Below are positions 45,548 to 55,330 of a stretch of DNA of 64,000 bases, in pieces. The first letter of the stretch is position 1. Each line of letters starts with the position of its first letter. Made by a program: the position numbers and the translations under genes. Source of the stretch: Streptomyces sp. NBC_01471 (lineage in GTDB: Bacteria; Actinomycetota; Actinomycetes; Streptomycetales; Streptomycetaceae); the NCBI RefSeq assembly GCF_041438865.1, contig NZ_CP109450.1:2707001-2771000 (forward strand), read 5' to 3'. The notes under the pieces are model-generated. The model did not search any database, was not told the origin of the DNA, and saw only the letters and a list, made by a program, of their open reading frames with translations.

Positions 45548-46548
45548 CTGGTCCAGCGAACGACCCGGCGAGCGCATCGGCGAACGCATCGGCGAACGCA
45601 TCGGCATCCGGCTCCGTCCCGGTCGCCGTCATCGGTTCCGGCAACATCGGGACCGACCTCATGATCAAGGTGCTGCGGCTGTCGAAGACGCTGCGCATGG
45701 GCGCGATGGCGGGGATCGACCCGGCTTCGGACGGCCTCGCACGCGCCGCACGGCTCAAGGTCGCCACCACCCACCGGGGGGTCGACGGCCTGGTGGAGCT
45801 GGCGGAGTTCGCCGACATCAAGGTGATCTTCGACGCGACGTCCGCCGGCGCCCATGTCCGCAACGCCGAACTGGCCCGTGCCCACGGGAAGCTGATGGTC
45901 GACCTGACCCCGGCCGCACTCGGCCCCTTCGTGGTGCCCTCGGTCAATCTCGACGAGCACCTGGACGCGCCGGACGTCAACATGGTGACCTGCGGCGGGC
46001 AGGCGACCATCCCGGTCGTCGCCGCCGTCTCCCGGATCGTCCCGGTCGCGTACGGCGAGATCGTCGCCTCCATCGCGTCCCGCTCGGCGGGCCCCGGTAC
46101 CCGCGCCAACATCGACGAGTTCACCGAGACCACCAGCGAGGCCATCCGGGTCGTCGGCGGCGCCGCGGTGGGCAAGGCGATCATCGTGCTCAACCCGGCC
46201 GAGCCGCCGCTCGCCATGCGCGACACCGTGCACTGCGTGGTCGAGGGCGCCGCGGCGGCCGGCGTTCGGGAGCGGATCGCCGCCTCCGTACGGGAGATGG
46301 CCGACGCGGTACGCGCGTACGTGCCCGGCTACCGGCTCAAGCAGGACGTGCAGTTCGAGGACCTCACCGACGTCCTGGTCCCGGCGCTCGGGCGCCGGGT
46401 CACCGGGGTCCGCGTCTCGGTGTTCCTTGAGGTCGTCGGCGCGGGCCACTACCTGCCCGACTACGCGGGGAACCTCGACATCATGACCTCCGCCGCGGTC
46501 CGCACGGCCGAGAAGATCGCCGCACTCCGAGGATGGGTTGCCCCATGA
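45544..46548 (+). CDS. nbaJ: Acetaldehyde dehydrogenase (acetylating)
   Basis: Encodes 334 residues from GTG at 45544. It has the Rossmann loop [19 protein letters not shown], the catalytic cysteine in [14 protein letters not shown], and [18 protein letters not shown] plus [13 protein letters not shown] toward the C-terminus. It turns acetaldehyde, CoA and NAD into acetyl-CoA and forms a channelled complex with the aldolase encoded next. The first 23 residues are a low-complexity [10 protein letters not shown] run produced by a 12-bp tandem repeat. Confidence 0.95.
   Translation: MTGPANDPASASANASANASASGSVPVAVIGSGNIGTDLMIKVLRLSKTLRMGAMAGIDPASDGLARAARLKVATTHRGVDGLVELAEFADIKVIFDATSAGAHVRNAELARAHGKLMVDLTPAALGPFVVPSVNLDEHLDAPDVNMVTCGGQATIPVVAAVSRIVPVAYGEIVASIASRSAGPGTRANIDEFTETTSEAIRVVGGAAVGKAIIVLNPAEPPLAMRDTVHCVVEGAAAAGVRERIAASVREMADAVRAYVPGYRLKQDVQFEDLTDVLVPALGRRVTGVRVSVFLEVVGAGHYLPDYAGNLDIMTSAAVRTAEKIAALRGWVAP
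45572..45606. repeat. 12-bp tandem repeat at the 5' end of the acetaldehyde dehydrogenase gene
   Basis: About three copies of a GCATCGGCGAAC unit, in frame, encoding the [10 protein letters not shown] linker ahead of the first strand. Also readable as a run overlapping the stop of the hydratase gene neighbourhood. Confidence 0.85.
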
Positions 46549-47576
46549 AGCTCTACGTACAGGACGTGACCCTCCGCGACGGCATGCACGCGATGGGGCA
46601 CATGTACACCGTCGACCAGGTGCGCCGGATCGTCGGCGCGCTCGACCGGGCGGGGGTCGCCGCCATCGAGGTCGCGCACGGCGACGGGCTCGGCGGGTCG
46701 AGCGCCACCTACGGCTTCGGCGCGCACACCGACGAGGAGTGGATCGAGGCCGCGGCCGACGTCCTGGTCCACGCGAAGCTCACCACCCTGCTGCTGCCCG
46801 GCATCGGCACCATCGAGCATCTGCGCCGGGCGCACGCGCTGGGCGTACGGAGCGTGCGCATCGCCACGCACTGCACCGAGGCCGACGTCGCGGCCCAGCA
46901 CATCGCCTGGGCGCGTGAGAACGGGATGGACGTATCGGGCTTCCTGATGATGAGCCACCTCAACTCCCCCGAGGGCCTGGCCGGGCAGGCCGCGCTCATG
47001 GAGTCGTACGGCGCGCACTGCGTGTACGTGACGGACTCCGGCGGCCGGCTGACCATGCGCGACGTCGCCGACCGGGTCGACGCGTACCGCGAGGTGCTCG
47101 ACGCGTCCACCGAGATCGGCATCCACGCCCACGAGAACCTCTCGCTCTCCGTCGCCAACAGCGTCACGGCGGTGGAGCACGGCGCCCGCCGGGTGGACGT
47201 GGCGCTGGCGGGCCAGGGCGCGGGGGCGGGCAACTGCCCCGCGGAGTCGCTCGTCGCGGTCGCGGATCTGATGGGCTGGGAGCACGGCTGCGACCTGTTC
47301 GCGCTGCAGGACGCGGCCGACGACATCGTCAGGCCGATGCGCAGCCGCCCGGTGCAGGTGGACCGGGAGACTCTGACCCTCGGGTACGCGGGCGTCTACT
47401 CCAGCTTCCTGCTGCACGCCGAACGCGCGGCCGGGCGGTACGGACTCGACACCCGGCAGATTCTCCTGGAGGCCGGCCGCCGCCAGCTGGTCGGCGGCCA
47501 GGAGGACCTGATCGTGGACATCGCACTGGACCTGGCCGCACGGCGCGGGTCCCTGACGGACGGGAGCGGCCAGTGA
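46545..47576 (+). CDS. nbaI: 4-hydroxy-2-oxovalerate aldolase
   Basis: Encodes 343 residues, ATGA overlap with the preceding gene. It is a DmpG/HMGL-like TIM barrel: [12 protein letters not shown] (catalytic Arg-Asp pair and metal), [27 protein letters not shown] and the metal HxH in [14 protein letters not shown]. The C-terminal communication domain follows (about 280-343). It cleaves 4-hydroxy-2-oxovalerate to pyruvate and acetaldehyde and hands acetaldehyde to the dehydrogenase. Confidence 0.95.
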   Translation: MKLYVQDVTLRDGMHAMGHMYTVDQVRRIVGALDRAGVAAIEVAHGDGLGGSSATYGFGAHTDEEWIEAAADVLVHAKLTTLLLPGIGTIEHLRRAHALGVRSVRIATHCTEADVAAQHIAWARENGMDVSGFLMMSHLNSPEGLAGQAALMESYGAHCVYVTDSGGRLTMRDVADRVDAYREVLDASTEIGIHAHENLSLSVANSVTAVEHGARRVDVALAGQGAGAGNCPAESLVAVADLMGWEHGCDLFALQDAADDIVRPMRSRPVQVDRETLTLGYAGVYSSFLLHAERAAGRYGLDTRQILLEAGRRQLVGGQEDLIVDIALDLAARRGSLTDGSGQ

Positions 47577-48373
47577 CCGCGGACGAGACCACCACCGGCC
47601 CGGAGCCCCTCGGCACCGCCACCGTGGACGAGCTGGCGGCGCGGCTCGACGCGGCGCAGACGTCCCGGACCGGCACACCGAGCCTCGCCGACACCCACAC
47701 CTTCGGCATCGACGACGCGTACGCGGTCCAGGGGGCGCTGCTGGCCCGCAGGCAGGCGCGCGGCGAGCTCATCACCGGGGTGAAGCTGGGCTTCACCAGC
47801 AAGGCCAAGATGGCCCAGATGGGCGTGTCGGACGTGATCGTCGGCAGGCTGACCGACGCGATGCGGATCGCCGACGGCGACGACGCGGCGCTGGCCCGCT
47901 TCATCCATCCGAAGGCCGAGCCCGAGGTCGCGTACCGGCTCTGCCGTGATGTGGACCTGGCCGACCCGCTGACGGACATCGAGACCTGTGTGGACGCGAT
48001 GGCGCCCGCGATCGAGATCATCGACTCCCGGTACCAGGACTTCCGGTTCACCTACGGCGATGTGGTCGCGGACAACACATCGGCGGCCGGCTATGTGATC
48101 GGGCCCTGGCGCCCGTTCGGCGAAACGGCCAACCGCGCGGTCCTGCTGCGCACCGGCACGGCCGAGGTGACCGGCTCCACGGCCGCCATTCTCGGCGACC
48201 CCGTGCACGCGCTGCACGCGCTGCTCGGCATGTGCCGCCGCCGGAGCATCCCGCTGCGGGCCGGCCACGTCGTGCTCGCGGGCGCGGCGACGGCCGCGGT
48301 CCCGCTGGCGGCGGGCGTCACCACGTGCGACGTCGCCGGGCTCGGCTCCGTGTCGCTGAGGGGGGTCCGATGA
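47573..48373 (+). CDS. nbaG: 2-oxo-3-hexenedioate (4-oxalocrotonate) decarboxylase
   Basis: Encodes 266 residues from GTG at 47573. Same fold as the hydratase, but with the decarboxylase-type features [33 protein letters not shown] and [15 protein letters not shown]. It removes CO2 from 4-oxalocrotonate, giving 2-oxopent-4-enoate for the hydratase. In other meta pathways the two enzymes form a complex. Overlaps both neighbours by four bases. Confidence 0.88.
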   Translation: MTADETTTGPEPLGTATVDELAARLDAAQTSRTGTPSLADTHTFGIDDAYAVQGALLARRQARGELITGVKLGFTSKAKMAQMGVSDVIVGRLTDAMRIADGDDAALARFIHPKAEPEVAYRLCRDVDLADPLTDIETCVDAMAPAIEIIDSRYQDFRFTYGDVVADNTSAAGYVIGPWRPFGETANRAVLLRTGTAEVTGSTAAILGDPVHALHALLGMCRRRSIPLRAGHVVLAGAATAAVPLAAGVTTCDVAGLGSVSLRGVR

Positions 48374-48840
48374 GCGGCGCACAGGTGATCAGGGGGCGGG
48401 CCACCCCGCGCGGCCGGTTCCCGCACGTGAAGGTCGTCGGCGACGTCGTCTATGTGTCGGGCACCAGCTCGCGCAGGCCGGACAACACCTTCGTGGGCGC
48501 CGAGGCCGACGAGCTGGGCACCACCCGGCTGGACATCAGGGCGCAGACCCGTGCCGTGATCGAGAACATCCGGGCCATCCTCGCCGAGGTCGGCGCTGAG
48601 CTCTCGGACATCGCCCAGCTCACCACGTACCTGGTCTCCATGAACGACTTCGGCGGCTACAACGAGGTCTACGGCGAGTACTTCGACGAGCAGGGGCCGA
48701 CCCGGACCACGGTCGCGGTGCACCAGCTGCCGCACCCGCACCTGCTGATAGAGATCCAGGCGGTGGCCCATCTGCCGCGCGGCACGGAGGCGCCCGGCAC
48801 AGCGAACACGAACGCACACAGCACGGAGGTGCTCTCATGA
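48370..48840 (+). CDS. nbaF: RidA-family 2-aminomuconate deaminase
   Basis: Encodes 156 residues, YjgF/YER057c/UK114 fold: [59 protein letters not shown] and the [11 protein letters not shown] end. In nba and amn pathways this family hydrolyses 2-aminomuconate to 4-oxalocrotonate and ammonia. Position between the decarboxylase and dioxygenase genes supports that role over generic enamine deamination. ATGA overlaps on both sides. Confidence 0.88.
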   Translation: MSGAQVIRGRATPRGRFPHVKVVGDVVYVSGTSSRRPDNTFVGAEADELGTTRLDIRAQTRAVIENIRAILAEVGAELSDIAQLTTYLVSMNDFGGYNEVYGEYFDEQGPTRTTVAVHQLPHPHLLIEIQAVAHLPRGTEAPGTANTNAHSTEVLS

Positions 48841-49358
48841 CCGCCATCCCCCCGGTCATCGATTTCCAGGGCTGGATCACCGAGCACGAGCACCTGCTCA
48901 AGCCCCCGGTGAACAACAGGACGATGTCACTCGGCGAGGACTTCATCGTCCAGATCGTCGGCGGCCCGAACGAGCGGACCGACTACCACCTCGATCCGTA
49001 CGAGGAGTGGTTCTACCAGGTCAAGGGCGATATGCACGTCAACGTCATGAGCGAGGACGGCCCGCGGACCGTGCACATCAAGGAGGGCGAGGCATGGCTG
49101 CTGCCCGGCAGCCTCCCGCACTCCCCGCAGCGGCCCGACCCCGGCTCGATCGGTCTGGTCATCGAGCGGGTGCGCGAAGAGGGAACACTGGAACGCTTCC
49201 AGTGGTACTGCCCCGACTGCGCGGCCCTCGTCCATGAGACCGAACTCCAGGTCCGGGACATCGTCGCCGATCTGCCGCCGGTGTTCGCGGAGTTCTACGA
49301 CAACGAGAAGGCCCGGAGCTGCCCGCAGTGCGGGGCCCTCCACCCGGGGAAGGGCTGA
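48837..49358 (+). CDS. nbaC: 3-hydroxyanthranilate 3,4-dioxygenase
   Basis: Encodes 173 residues, cupin fold. The residues important in the Cupriavidus enzyme occur at the same numbers: Fe ligands H51, E57 and H95, plus R47, R99 and E110. The C-terminal rubredoxin-like iron site is also complete (C125, C128, C162, C165), as in bacterial but not animal enzymes. It opens 3-hydroxyanthranilate to 2-amino-3-carboxymuconic 6-semialdehyde. This gene defines the pathway. Overlap with the RidA gene is four bases. Confidence 0.96.
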   Translation: MTAIPPVIDFQGWITEHEHLLKPPVNNRTMSLGEDFIVQIVGGPNERTDYHLDPYEEWFYQVKGDMHVNVMSEDGPRTVHIKEGEAWLLPGSLPHSPQRPDPGSIGLVIERVREEGTLERFQWYCPDCAALVHETELQVRDIVADLPPVFAEFYDNEKARSCPQCGALHPGKG

Positions 49359-49360
49359 CC

Positions 49361-50359
49361 GTGGACCGTACGATCGACATCCACACCCACTACGTGCCGC
49401 GCGGCTGGCCGGACCTGACGGCAGACGCCGGGCCGGACGCGCCGTGGCTGCGGATCGAGTCCGAGTCCGAAGCCATGATCATGATGGGGACCCGGGAGTT
49501 CCGCCCGGTCCAGCAGGACTGCTGGGACGCGGAAACCCGGCTGCGCGACATGGACGCGGACGGCGTACGGGCCCAGGTGGTCTCCCCCACTCCGGCGTTC
49601 TTCCAGTACGGCCGCAGCGGCGCGGAGGCCGCCAGGATCGCGCGGATCTTCAACGATCTGGCCCTGGAGATCGTCGCGCCGGCTCCCGGCCGGCTGATCC
49701 CCTTCTGCCAGGTGCCGCTCCAGGACACCGACGCGGCCTGCCGCGAGGTGGAGCGCAGCGTCGCCAACGGCCACCGGGGGGTGGAGATCGGCAATCATGT
49801 CGGGGACCTCGACCTGGACAGCGAGGGCGTCGTCACCTTCCTCCAGCACTGCGCCTCGCTGGATGTGCCGGTCTTCGTGCACCCCTGGGACATGGCCAGC
49901 TCGCCCCGGCTCGACCGCTGGATGGCACAGTGGCTCACCGCGATGCCCGCGGAGACCCATCTGTCGATCCTCGCGCTGATCCTGGGCGGGGTCTTCGACC
50001 GGATCGACGACCGGCTGAAGATCTGCTTCGCGCACGGCGGCGGCTCGTTCGCCTTCTGGCTGGGCCGGATGGAGAACGCGTGGCACGGCCGCCACGACGT
50101 CATCGGCACTTCGCGGTTCCCGCCTTCCCACTACCTCGGCCGGTTCTCCGTGGACTCGGTGGTCTTCGACGACCGCGCCCTGCGGCTGCTGGTCGACACG
50201 GTCGGCGCGGACCGGGTGATGGTGGGCAGCGACTACCCGTACCCGCTGGGCGAACGCCCGGTCGGTGACGTCGTCCGCAAGAGCGGCTTCCTCAGCGACG
50301 CGGACCGCGCGCTGATCACCCACGGCAACGCGGAGCGCTTCCTCGGGACGGCCCGCTGA
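49361..50359 (+). CDS. nbaD: 2-amino-3-carboxymuconate-6-semialdehyde decarboxylase (ACMSD)
   Basis: Encodes 332 residues from GTG at 49361, GGAAGGG upstream, two bases after the dioxygenase stop. Amidohydrolase_2 barrel with zinc ligands H8 and H10 (DIHTHYVP), H174 (VFVHPWD), D291 (GSDYPYP) and the acid/base H225 (FAHGGGSF), the set known from Pseudomonas ACMSD. It decarboxylates the ring-opened product before quinolinate can form, committing carbon to degradation. It is the last gene of the operon and converges with the LysR gene. Confidence 0.96.
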   Translation: MDRTIDIHTHYVPRGWPDLTADAGPDAPWLRIESESEAMIMMGTREFRPVQQDCWDAETRLRDMDADGVRAQVVSPTPAFFQYGRSGAEAARIARIFNDLALEIVAPAPGRLIPFCQVPLQDTDAACREVERSVANGHRGVEIGNHVGDLDLDSEGVVTFLQHCASLDVPVFVHPWDMASSPRLDRWMAQWLTAMPAETHLSILALILGGVFDRIDDRLKICFAHGGGSFAFWLGRMENAWHGRHDVIGTSRFPPSHYLGRFSVDSVVFDDRALRLLVDTVGADRVMVGSDYPYPLGERPVGDVVRKSGFLSDADRALITHGNAERFLGTAR

Positions 50360-50396
50360 AAGCGGCGGCGCCCGGGGAGGAGCGAGCGGGCTCCAC

Positions 50397-51347
50397 TCAC
50401 GGAGAACCGTCGCCGTCGGCGCCCTGCGGGGTCATGCCGGCGGCGACCTCTTCCAGGCCCTGGACCAGCGCCCGTGCCGAGGGACTGGGGGTACGGGCGG
50501 CGGGCAGGGTCAGTCCGACGCTGTGCCCGATCGGCTCCAGCGGGACACCGAGACGGACGATGCGGGGGTCGTCGCGGGTGATCAGGCTGGGCAGCGCCGC
50601 CACCACGTCGGTCTCCAGGAGCAGTTGGCGCACGGTCAGGAACGAGGTGGTCTCCACCCGGTTCATCGGCAGGGCGATCCCGTGCCGGGCGAAGAACTCC
50701 TCGATCTCCCGGCGCAGCGCGGTCTCGGCGCCCGGCAGGATCCACGGGTAGTCCGCCAGCTCCGCGAGATCCACCGCCCGCTGCCCGGCGAGCGTGTGCG
50801 AGGCCCTGACGACCAGCTCGACCGACTCGTCGTACAGCTTGCGGCGTACGGTGCGCTCGTCGGACGGTACGGTCAGCCTCCCCACGATGAAGTCGACGCG
50901 TCCGGCCTCCAGTTCCAGGAGCAGGGCCTCGGGCGACGCCTCCCGGACGATCACCGTGAGGTAGGGGCGTTCCTTCTTGACCGCGGCGATGGCCCTCGGG
51001 AGCAGGACGTTCGACCCGGCGAGGTGAGTGCCGACGATCACCGTGCCGCGGTCGGCGTCGGCCAGCTCGACCACGTGGCGGCCCGCCTGCGTCAACTCGG
51101 CCAGCACGGTGCGTGCGTGGGCGGTGAACGCCTCGCCGAACACGGTCGCGGTGACGCCCCGGGGGCCGCGCTCGAAGAGCGGTACGCCGAGGATGTCCTC
51201 CAGCTCGTGCAGACTGCGCGTCGCGGCGGGCTGTGTCACGTGCAGTTCGGCGGCGGCGCCGACCACGCTGCCCCGGCGGGAGAGCGCGTCGACGAGGACC
51301 AGATGACGGAACTTCAGCCGGCCGTCGAGCAGGCGGGGGATCTTCAC
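50397..51347 (-). CDS. LysR-type regulator of the meta-cleavage operon
   Basis: Encodes 316 residues from GTG at 51347. The helix-turn-helix is at about 15-70 (FRHLVLVDALSRRGSVVGAAAELHVTQPAATRSLHELED) and the periplasmic-binding-like effector domain follows (about 95-300). It resembles GbpR/PcaQ-type LysR proteins and sits where NbaR would be expected, at the 3' end of the operon. Its targets are probably the divergent promoters at 42945-43217, with 3-hydroxyanthranilate or an intermediate as co-inducer (inference). Confidence 0.9.
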   Translation of the reverse strand: MKIPRLLDGRLKFRHLVLVDALSRRGSVVGAAAELHVTQPAATRSLHELEDILGVPLFERGPRGVTATVFGEAFTAHARTVLAELTQAGRHVVELADADRGTVIVGTHLAGSNVLLPRAIAAVKKERPYLTVIVREASPEALLLELEAGRVDFIVGRLTVPSDERTVRRKLYDESVELVVRASHTLAGQRAVDLAELADYPWILPGAETALRREIEEFFARHGIALPMNRVETTSFLTVRQLLLETDVVAALPSLITRDDPRIVRLGVPLEPIGHSVGLTLPAARTPSPSARALVQGLEEVAAGMTPQGADGDGSP

Positions 51348-51376
51348 CCGGCCGACCTTAGGGCCTTCCGTCCGGA

Positions 51377-51829
51377 TCAGGCGGCCGCAGGTGCGCCGTC
51401 GGCGGGCTCCGGTCCCGGCGCCGCTTCCGGCTCCGGGCGGTCCCTCTCGTATGCCACCAGGGTCAGGACGATCAGCCCGAGCACCACGATCATCGCGACG
51501 AAGGCGGGCCAGCCGACCAGCCCCAGGGTGAGTGCCCCCAGGACGCCGTGCACCACCGCGCAGGTGATCAGCAGGATCCGGCCGAAGCGGCCGGGCGCGC
51601 GGTCCGTGATCCCGGCGCGCAGCGGAAAGAACGCGCAGAGCAGCAGATAGGCGCCGAAGACACCCCCGGCCACCCAGGAGCCGGTGCTTATCGCGCTCGG
51701 GTCCAGGCCCGCCAGCGACATGTTCTGGTTGTGGGCGACCTTTCCGAGTATCAGGTTCACGAAGGCGATCCCGAACGCCTCAAGGAAGAGGACAATCGCA
51801 GCCACCAAGGCCACCGGCCTGCGTGCCAT
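51377..51829 (-). CDS. Conserved four-helix membrane protein
   Basis: Encodes 150 residues from ATG at 51829. Four transmembrane helices: VALVAAIVLFLEAFGIAFVNLIL, SWVAGGVFGAYLLLCAFF, RILLITCAVVHGVLGALTLGL and FVAMIVVLGLIVLTLVAY. The last 25 residues are Pro/Glu/Ala-rich and disordered. A longer upstream frame contains non-membrane, low-complexity sequence and is rejected. Function unknown; it normally neighbours the acyl-CoA carboxylase alpha gene in the Streptomyces backbone as I recall it. Confidence 0.82.
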   Translation of the reverse strand: MARRPVALVAAIVLFLEAFGIAFVNLILGKVAHNQNMSLAGLDPSAISTGSWVAGGVFGAYLLLCAFFPLRAGITDRAPGRFGRILLITCAVVHGVLGALTLGLVGWPAFVAMIVVLGLIVLTLVAYERDRPEPEAAPGPEPADGAPAAA

Positions 51830-52267
51830 GAGCCACCCCCAGTCGGAATCTCCGGTCACATACCGCTTGTTACCGCAAGTACGTGCGATACCGCGCAGGC
51901 TACTAACGGGTAGTCGCCCGGGACAAGGGGTCGGAACGGGCGGCAAAGAATCACCCGTCCCTTCGTAGGGACTCCACAAAGAAACGCGAGCCGCAGCGGT
52001 CCCGACTGACAGAGACCTAACCCATGTGGCGGGGCTACTGTGGGTTCTGGGAACCCTCCGTACCGTGGTGTGACAAGGGACTTCGCGGCGCAGCCGGCGC
52101 TCGCGTCACACCGTGTGTGGGGAAGCTCACCCATGGGGACAGCTCGAAACATGGTGTCGGCAGTCCCTAAACTCAGCTTGTTTCAAGCGAACTCTTCGGC
52201 ACGATGACCTGCCGAGTAACCCGGCTCGGGGTGCGAGCGGGGAAAACACAGCAAGGAGGGAGCCATC
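51830..52267 (+). promoter_or_regulatory. Long control region ahead of the acyl-CoA carboxylase alpha gene
   Basis: This 438-bp gap holds no convincing ORF. GGTGTGAC (52067-52074) and GTCACACC (52105-52112) can close a 30-base loop, and CACAC-CGT-GTGTG lies within and beyond the right arm. CTAC-TAACGG-GTAG near 51900 is another symmetric element. These suggest a regulated promoter and possibly a structured leader. Confidence 0.55.
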
Positions 52268-54022
52268 GTGCACAAGGTGCTCATCGCCAACCGTGGCGAG
52301 ATCGCTGTCCGCGTCGCACGGGCCTGCCGGGACGCCGGGATCACGAGCGTAGCCGTCTACGCCGAGCCGGACCGGGACGCACCGCACGTACGCGCGGCCG
52401 ACGAGGCGTTCGCCCTGGGCGGTGACACCCCGGGCACCAGCTACCTGGACATGGGCAAGGTCCTCCAGGCCGCGAAGGACTCGGGCGCCGACGCCATCCA
52501 CCCCGGATACGGCTTCCTCTCCGAGAACGCCGAATTCGCCCAGGCCGTCCTCGACGCCGGGCTCACCTGGATCGGCCCCCCGCCGCACGCCATCCGCGAC
52601 CTCGGTGACAAGGTCGCCGCCCGGCACATCGCACAGCGCGCGGGCGCCCCCCTGGTCGCCGGTACCCCCGACCCGGTCGAGGGCTCCGCCGAAGTCGTGG
52701 CGTTCGCCGAGCAGAACGGCCTGCCGATCGCGATCAAGGCGGCCTTCGGCGGCGGCGGGCGCGGCCTGAAGGTCGCCCGCACCCTCGAAGAGATCCCCGA
52801 GCTCTACGACTCGGCGGTCCGCGAGGCCGTCGCCGCTTTCGGCCGCGGCGAGTGCTTCGTCGAGCGCTACCTCGACAAGCCCCGGCACGTCGAGACCCAG
52901 TGCCTGGCCGACCAGCACGGCAACGTCGTCGTCGTCTCCACCCGCGACTGCTCCCTCCAGCGCCGCCACCAGAAGCTGGTCGAGGAGGCGCCCGCGCCCT
53001 TCCTGAGCGAGGAGCAGAACGCCCAGCTCTACGCCGCGTCCAAGGCCATCCTCAAGGAGGCCGGTTACGTCGGCGCGGGCACCGTCGAGTTCCTGGTGGG
53101 CGTCGACGGCACGATCTCCTTCCTGGAGGTCAACACCCGCCTCCAGGTGGAGCACCCCGTCACCGAAGAGGTCTCGGGCATCGACCTGGTCCGCGAGATG
53201 TTCCGCATCGCCGACGGTGAAGAGCTCGGCTACGACGACCCCCAGCTGCGCGGTCACTCCTTCGAGTTCCGCATCAACGGCGAGGACCCGGGCCGCGGCT
53301 TCCTGCCCGCACCCGGCACCGTCACCACCTTCGCCCCGCCGACCGGCCCCGGCGTCCGCCTCGACGCGGGTGTCGAGTCGGGCTCGGTCATCGGCCCCGC
53401 CTGGGACTCGCTGCTCGCCAAGCTGATCGTCACCGGCGCCACCCGCGAGCAGGCCCTTCAGCGCGCGGCCCGCGCACTGGACGAGTTCACCGTGGAGGGC
53501 ATGGCCACCGCCATCCCGTTCCACCGCGCGGTCGTCGCCGACCCGGCCTTCACGGCCGACCCCTTCCGGATTCACACCCGGTGGATCGAGACCGAGTTCG
53601 TCAACGAGATCCCGCCGTTCGCCCCGGTCGGCGGCGACGCGGACGAGGACGAGTCCGGCCGCGAGACGATCGTCGTCGAGGTCGGCGGCAAGCGTCTTGA
53701 GGTCTCGCTGCCGTCCTCGCTGGGGATGACCCTGGCCCGTACCGGTCTGGCCGGGGGTGCCAAACCCAAGCGCCGGGCGGCCAAGAAGGCCGGCTCCGCC
53801 GCATCGGGTGACTCGCTCGCGTCCCCGATGCAGGGCACGATCGTCAAGGTCGCGGTCGAGGAGGGCCAGGAGGTCAAGGAGGGCGACCTGGTCGTCGTCC
53901 TGGAGGCGATGAAGATGGAGCAGCCGCTCAACGCGCACCGCTCCGGCACCGTCAAGGGCCTCACCGCCGAGGTCGGCGCCTCCGTCTCGTCCGGCGCCAT
54001 GATCTGCGAGATCAAGGACTGA
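52268..54022 (+). CDS. accA2: Acetyl/propionyl-CoA carboxylase alpha subunit (biotin carboxylase plus BCCP)
   Basis: Encodes 584 residues from GTG at 52268, with AAGGAGGG upstream. The biotin carboxylase domain begins [18 protein letters not shown] and has the ATP-grasp loop [13 protein letters not shown] and [17 protein letters not shown]; a linker rich in Lys/Ala ([15 protein letters not shown]) leads to the C-terminal BCCP domain with EAMKMEQ, the lysine being biotinylated. It serves acetyl- and propionyl-CoA carboxylases with beta subunits such as pccB. S. coelicolor has two near-identical copies (accA1 and accA2); the symbol follows synteny from memory. Confidence 0.94.
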   Translation: MHKVLIANRGEIAVRVARACRDAGITSVAVYAEPDRDAPHVRAADEAFALGGDTPGTSYLDMGKVLQAAKDSGADAIHPGYGFLSENAEFAQAVLDAGLTWIGPPPHAIRDLGDKVAARHIAQRAGAPLVAGTPDPVEGSAEVVAFAEQNGLPIAIKAAFGGGGRGLKVARTLEEIPELYDSAVREAVAAFGRGECFVERYLDKPRHVETQCLADQHGNVVVVSTRDCSLQRRHQKLVEEAPAPFLSEEQNAQLYAASKAILKEAGYVGAGTVEFLVGVDGTISFLEVNTRLQVEHPVTEEVSGIDLVREMFRIADGEELGYDDPQLRGHSFEFRINGEDPGRGFLPAPGTVTTFAPPTGPGVRLDAGVESGSVIGPAWDSLLAKLIVTGATREQALQRAARALDEFTVEGMATAIPFHRAVVADPAFTADPFRIHTRWIETEFVNEIPPFAPVGGDADEDESGRETIVVEVGGKRLEVSLPSSLGMTLARTGLAGGAKPKRRAAKKAGSAASGDSLASPMQGTIVKVAVEEGQEVKEGDLVVVLEAMKMEQPLNAHRSGTVKGLTAEVGASVSSGAMICEIKD

Positions 54023-54049
54023 CGGGACCGCCACCCACCGCTACGCAGT

Positions 54050-54084
54050 CGAGCCCCCGGCCGGACACACCGGCCGGGGGCTCG
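54050..54084 (+). terminator. Terminator of the carboxylase alpha gene
   Basis: A perfect 15-bp stem (54050-54064 with 54070-54084) and an ACACA loop, 28 bases after the stop. Confidence 0.93.
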
Positions 54085-54133
54085 CTCCGTGAAACGGGGC
54101 CGCCGGAAAGAACGGGGCTGCCCGGCAGCACGA

Positions 54134-54194
54134 GACCTGCCGGACAGGACGAGGCCTGCCCGGACGGAACGGGGCCTGCCGGACGGAACGGGGC
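54134..54194. repeat. Three degenerate copies of a 20-bp unit
   Basis: Units of the form GCCTGCCGGACGGAACGGGG follow one another with small differences, between the carboxylase terminator and the stop of the DeoR gene. Partial copies extend left to about 54100. No gene is seen in it. Confidence 0.75.
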
Positions 54195-54204
54195 CGAAAA
54201 GCCC

Positions 54205-55173
54205 CTAGCGGCGGCGCATGTCGGCGACCCGCGCCTGTTGCTGCTGCTCGGCGAGCGATACCGCGCTGCGCAGCGGCTGCGGCCCCGGCCCGCCCGGGTG
54301 CGTACGCCGCTGCCCGGGGAGCGGCATGTCCCTGCGGGGCGGCCGCCCGGCCGGTACGGTCTCACCGCCCGGTCCGGAGCCCGCGCCGCCGCCCTGCCCG
54401 GCCACCGCGATCTGCACGCCCTGGTCGGCCAGCGCCTGCAACTCCGTTGCCGCGCGGTCGTCCTGGGCGGACGGCTCATCGGTGACCAGCCGGGTGATCA
54501 CATCCGTCGGCACGGTCTGGAACATGGTGTCGGTACCCAGCTTGGTGTGGTCGGCGAGGACCACCACCTCAGCGGCGGCCTGCACCAGCGCCCGGTCGAC
54601 GCTGGCCGACAGCATGTTGGAGGTCGACAGACCGCGCTCGGCGGTCAGTCCGCTGCCGGAGAGGAAGGCGCGGGAGACCCGCAGCCCCTGGAGGGACTGC
54701 TCGGCACCGCTGCCCACCAGGGCGTAGTTGGAACCGCGCAGCGTGCCGCCGGTCATCACGACCTCGACCCGGTTGGCATGGGCCAACGCCTGAGCCACCA
54801 GGAGGGAGTTGGTGACCACCGTCAGTCCGGGGACGCGGGCGAGCCGGCGGGCCAGCTCCTGCGTGGTCGTCCCCGCGCCCACCACGATGGCTTCGCCTTC
54901 TTCGACGAGCCCTGCGGCGAGATCGGCGATGGCCGTCTTCTCGGCGGTCGCGAGATGGGATTTCTGCGGAAAGCCGGACTCTCGCGTAAAACCACCCGGC
55001 AGGACCGCACCGCCGTGGCGGCGGTCGAGGAGTCCTTCTGCCTCCAGCGCCCGCACGTCCCGCCGTACGGTCACTTCGGAGGTCTGGACGACACGGGCGA
55101 GCTCACGGAGCGACACGGCCCCGTTCGCACGCACCATTTCAAGGATCAATTGGCGACGTTCAGCAGCGAACAC
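54205..55173 (-). CDS. DeoR family transcriptional regulator
   Basis: Encodes 322 residues from GTG at 55173. The DeoR helix-turn-helix is at 1-57 (RRQLILEMVRANGAVSLRELARVVQTSEVTVRRDVRALEAEGLLDRRHGGA) and the isomerase-like sensor at about 75-235 (DLAAGLVEEGEAIVVGAGTTTQELARRL, VVVLADHTKLGT). A C-terminal Gly/Pro/Gln-rich tail of about 65 residues is unusual for the family. DeoR proteins sense phosphosugars; neighbours pnp and pmm make a nucleoside or sugar-phosphate ligand plausible. Confidence 0.92.
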   Translation of the reverse strand: MFAAERRQLILEMVRANGAVSLRELARVVQTSEVTVRRDVRALEAEGLLDRRHGGAVLPGGFTRESGFPQKSHLATAEKTAIADLAAGLVEEGEAIVVGAGTTTQELARRLARVPGLTVVTNSLLVAQALAHANRVEVVMTGGTLRGSNYALVGSGAEQSLQGLRVSRAFLSGSGLTAERGLSTSNMLSASVDRALVQAAAEVVVLADHTKLGTDTMFQTVPTDVITRLVTDEPSAQDDRAATELQALADQGVQIAVAGQGGGAGSGPGGETVPAGRPPRRDMPLPGQRRTHPGGPGPQPLRSAVSLAEQQQQARVADMRRR

Positions 55174-55298
55174 GAAACAGACAGTAACCTGACCGGCCGA
55201 TAGTTCTCAGCACTTTGCGCCGAAAAGCAGAAGTTGCGCACAGATTGGGTCAGCAAGTGGTATAGGGGGCACAGTTGCCGTCAGGTCGTGCGCCGACC

Positions 55299-55325
55299 AG
55301 GCCCGCGGACCGGGTCCGCGGGCCT
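55299..55325 (-). terminator. Terminator downstream of lpdA
   Basis: AGGCCCGCGGA (55299-55309) pairs with TCCGCGGGCCT (55315-55325) around a 5-base loop, directly after the lpdA stop on the minus strand. Confidence 0.85.
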
Positions 55326-55330
55326 CTCCG

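Noticed and set aside
43218..50359. The meta-cleavage operon as a catechol or phenol pathway
   Set aside because: There is no extradiol catechol dioxygenase or 4-oxalocrotonate tautomerase. A 3-hydroxyanthranilate dioxygenase, ACMSD and RidA-type deaminase define the aminophenol-type route.
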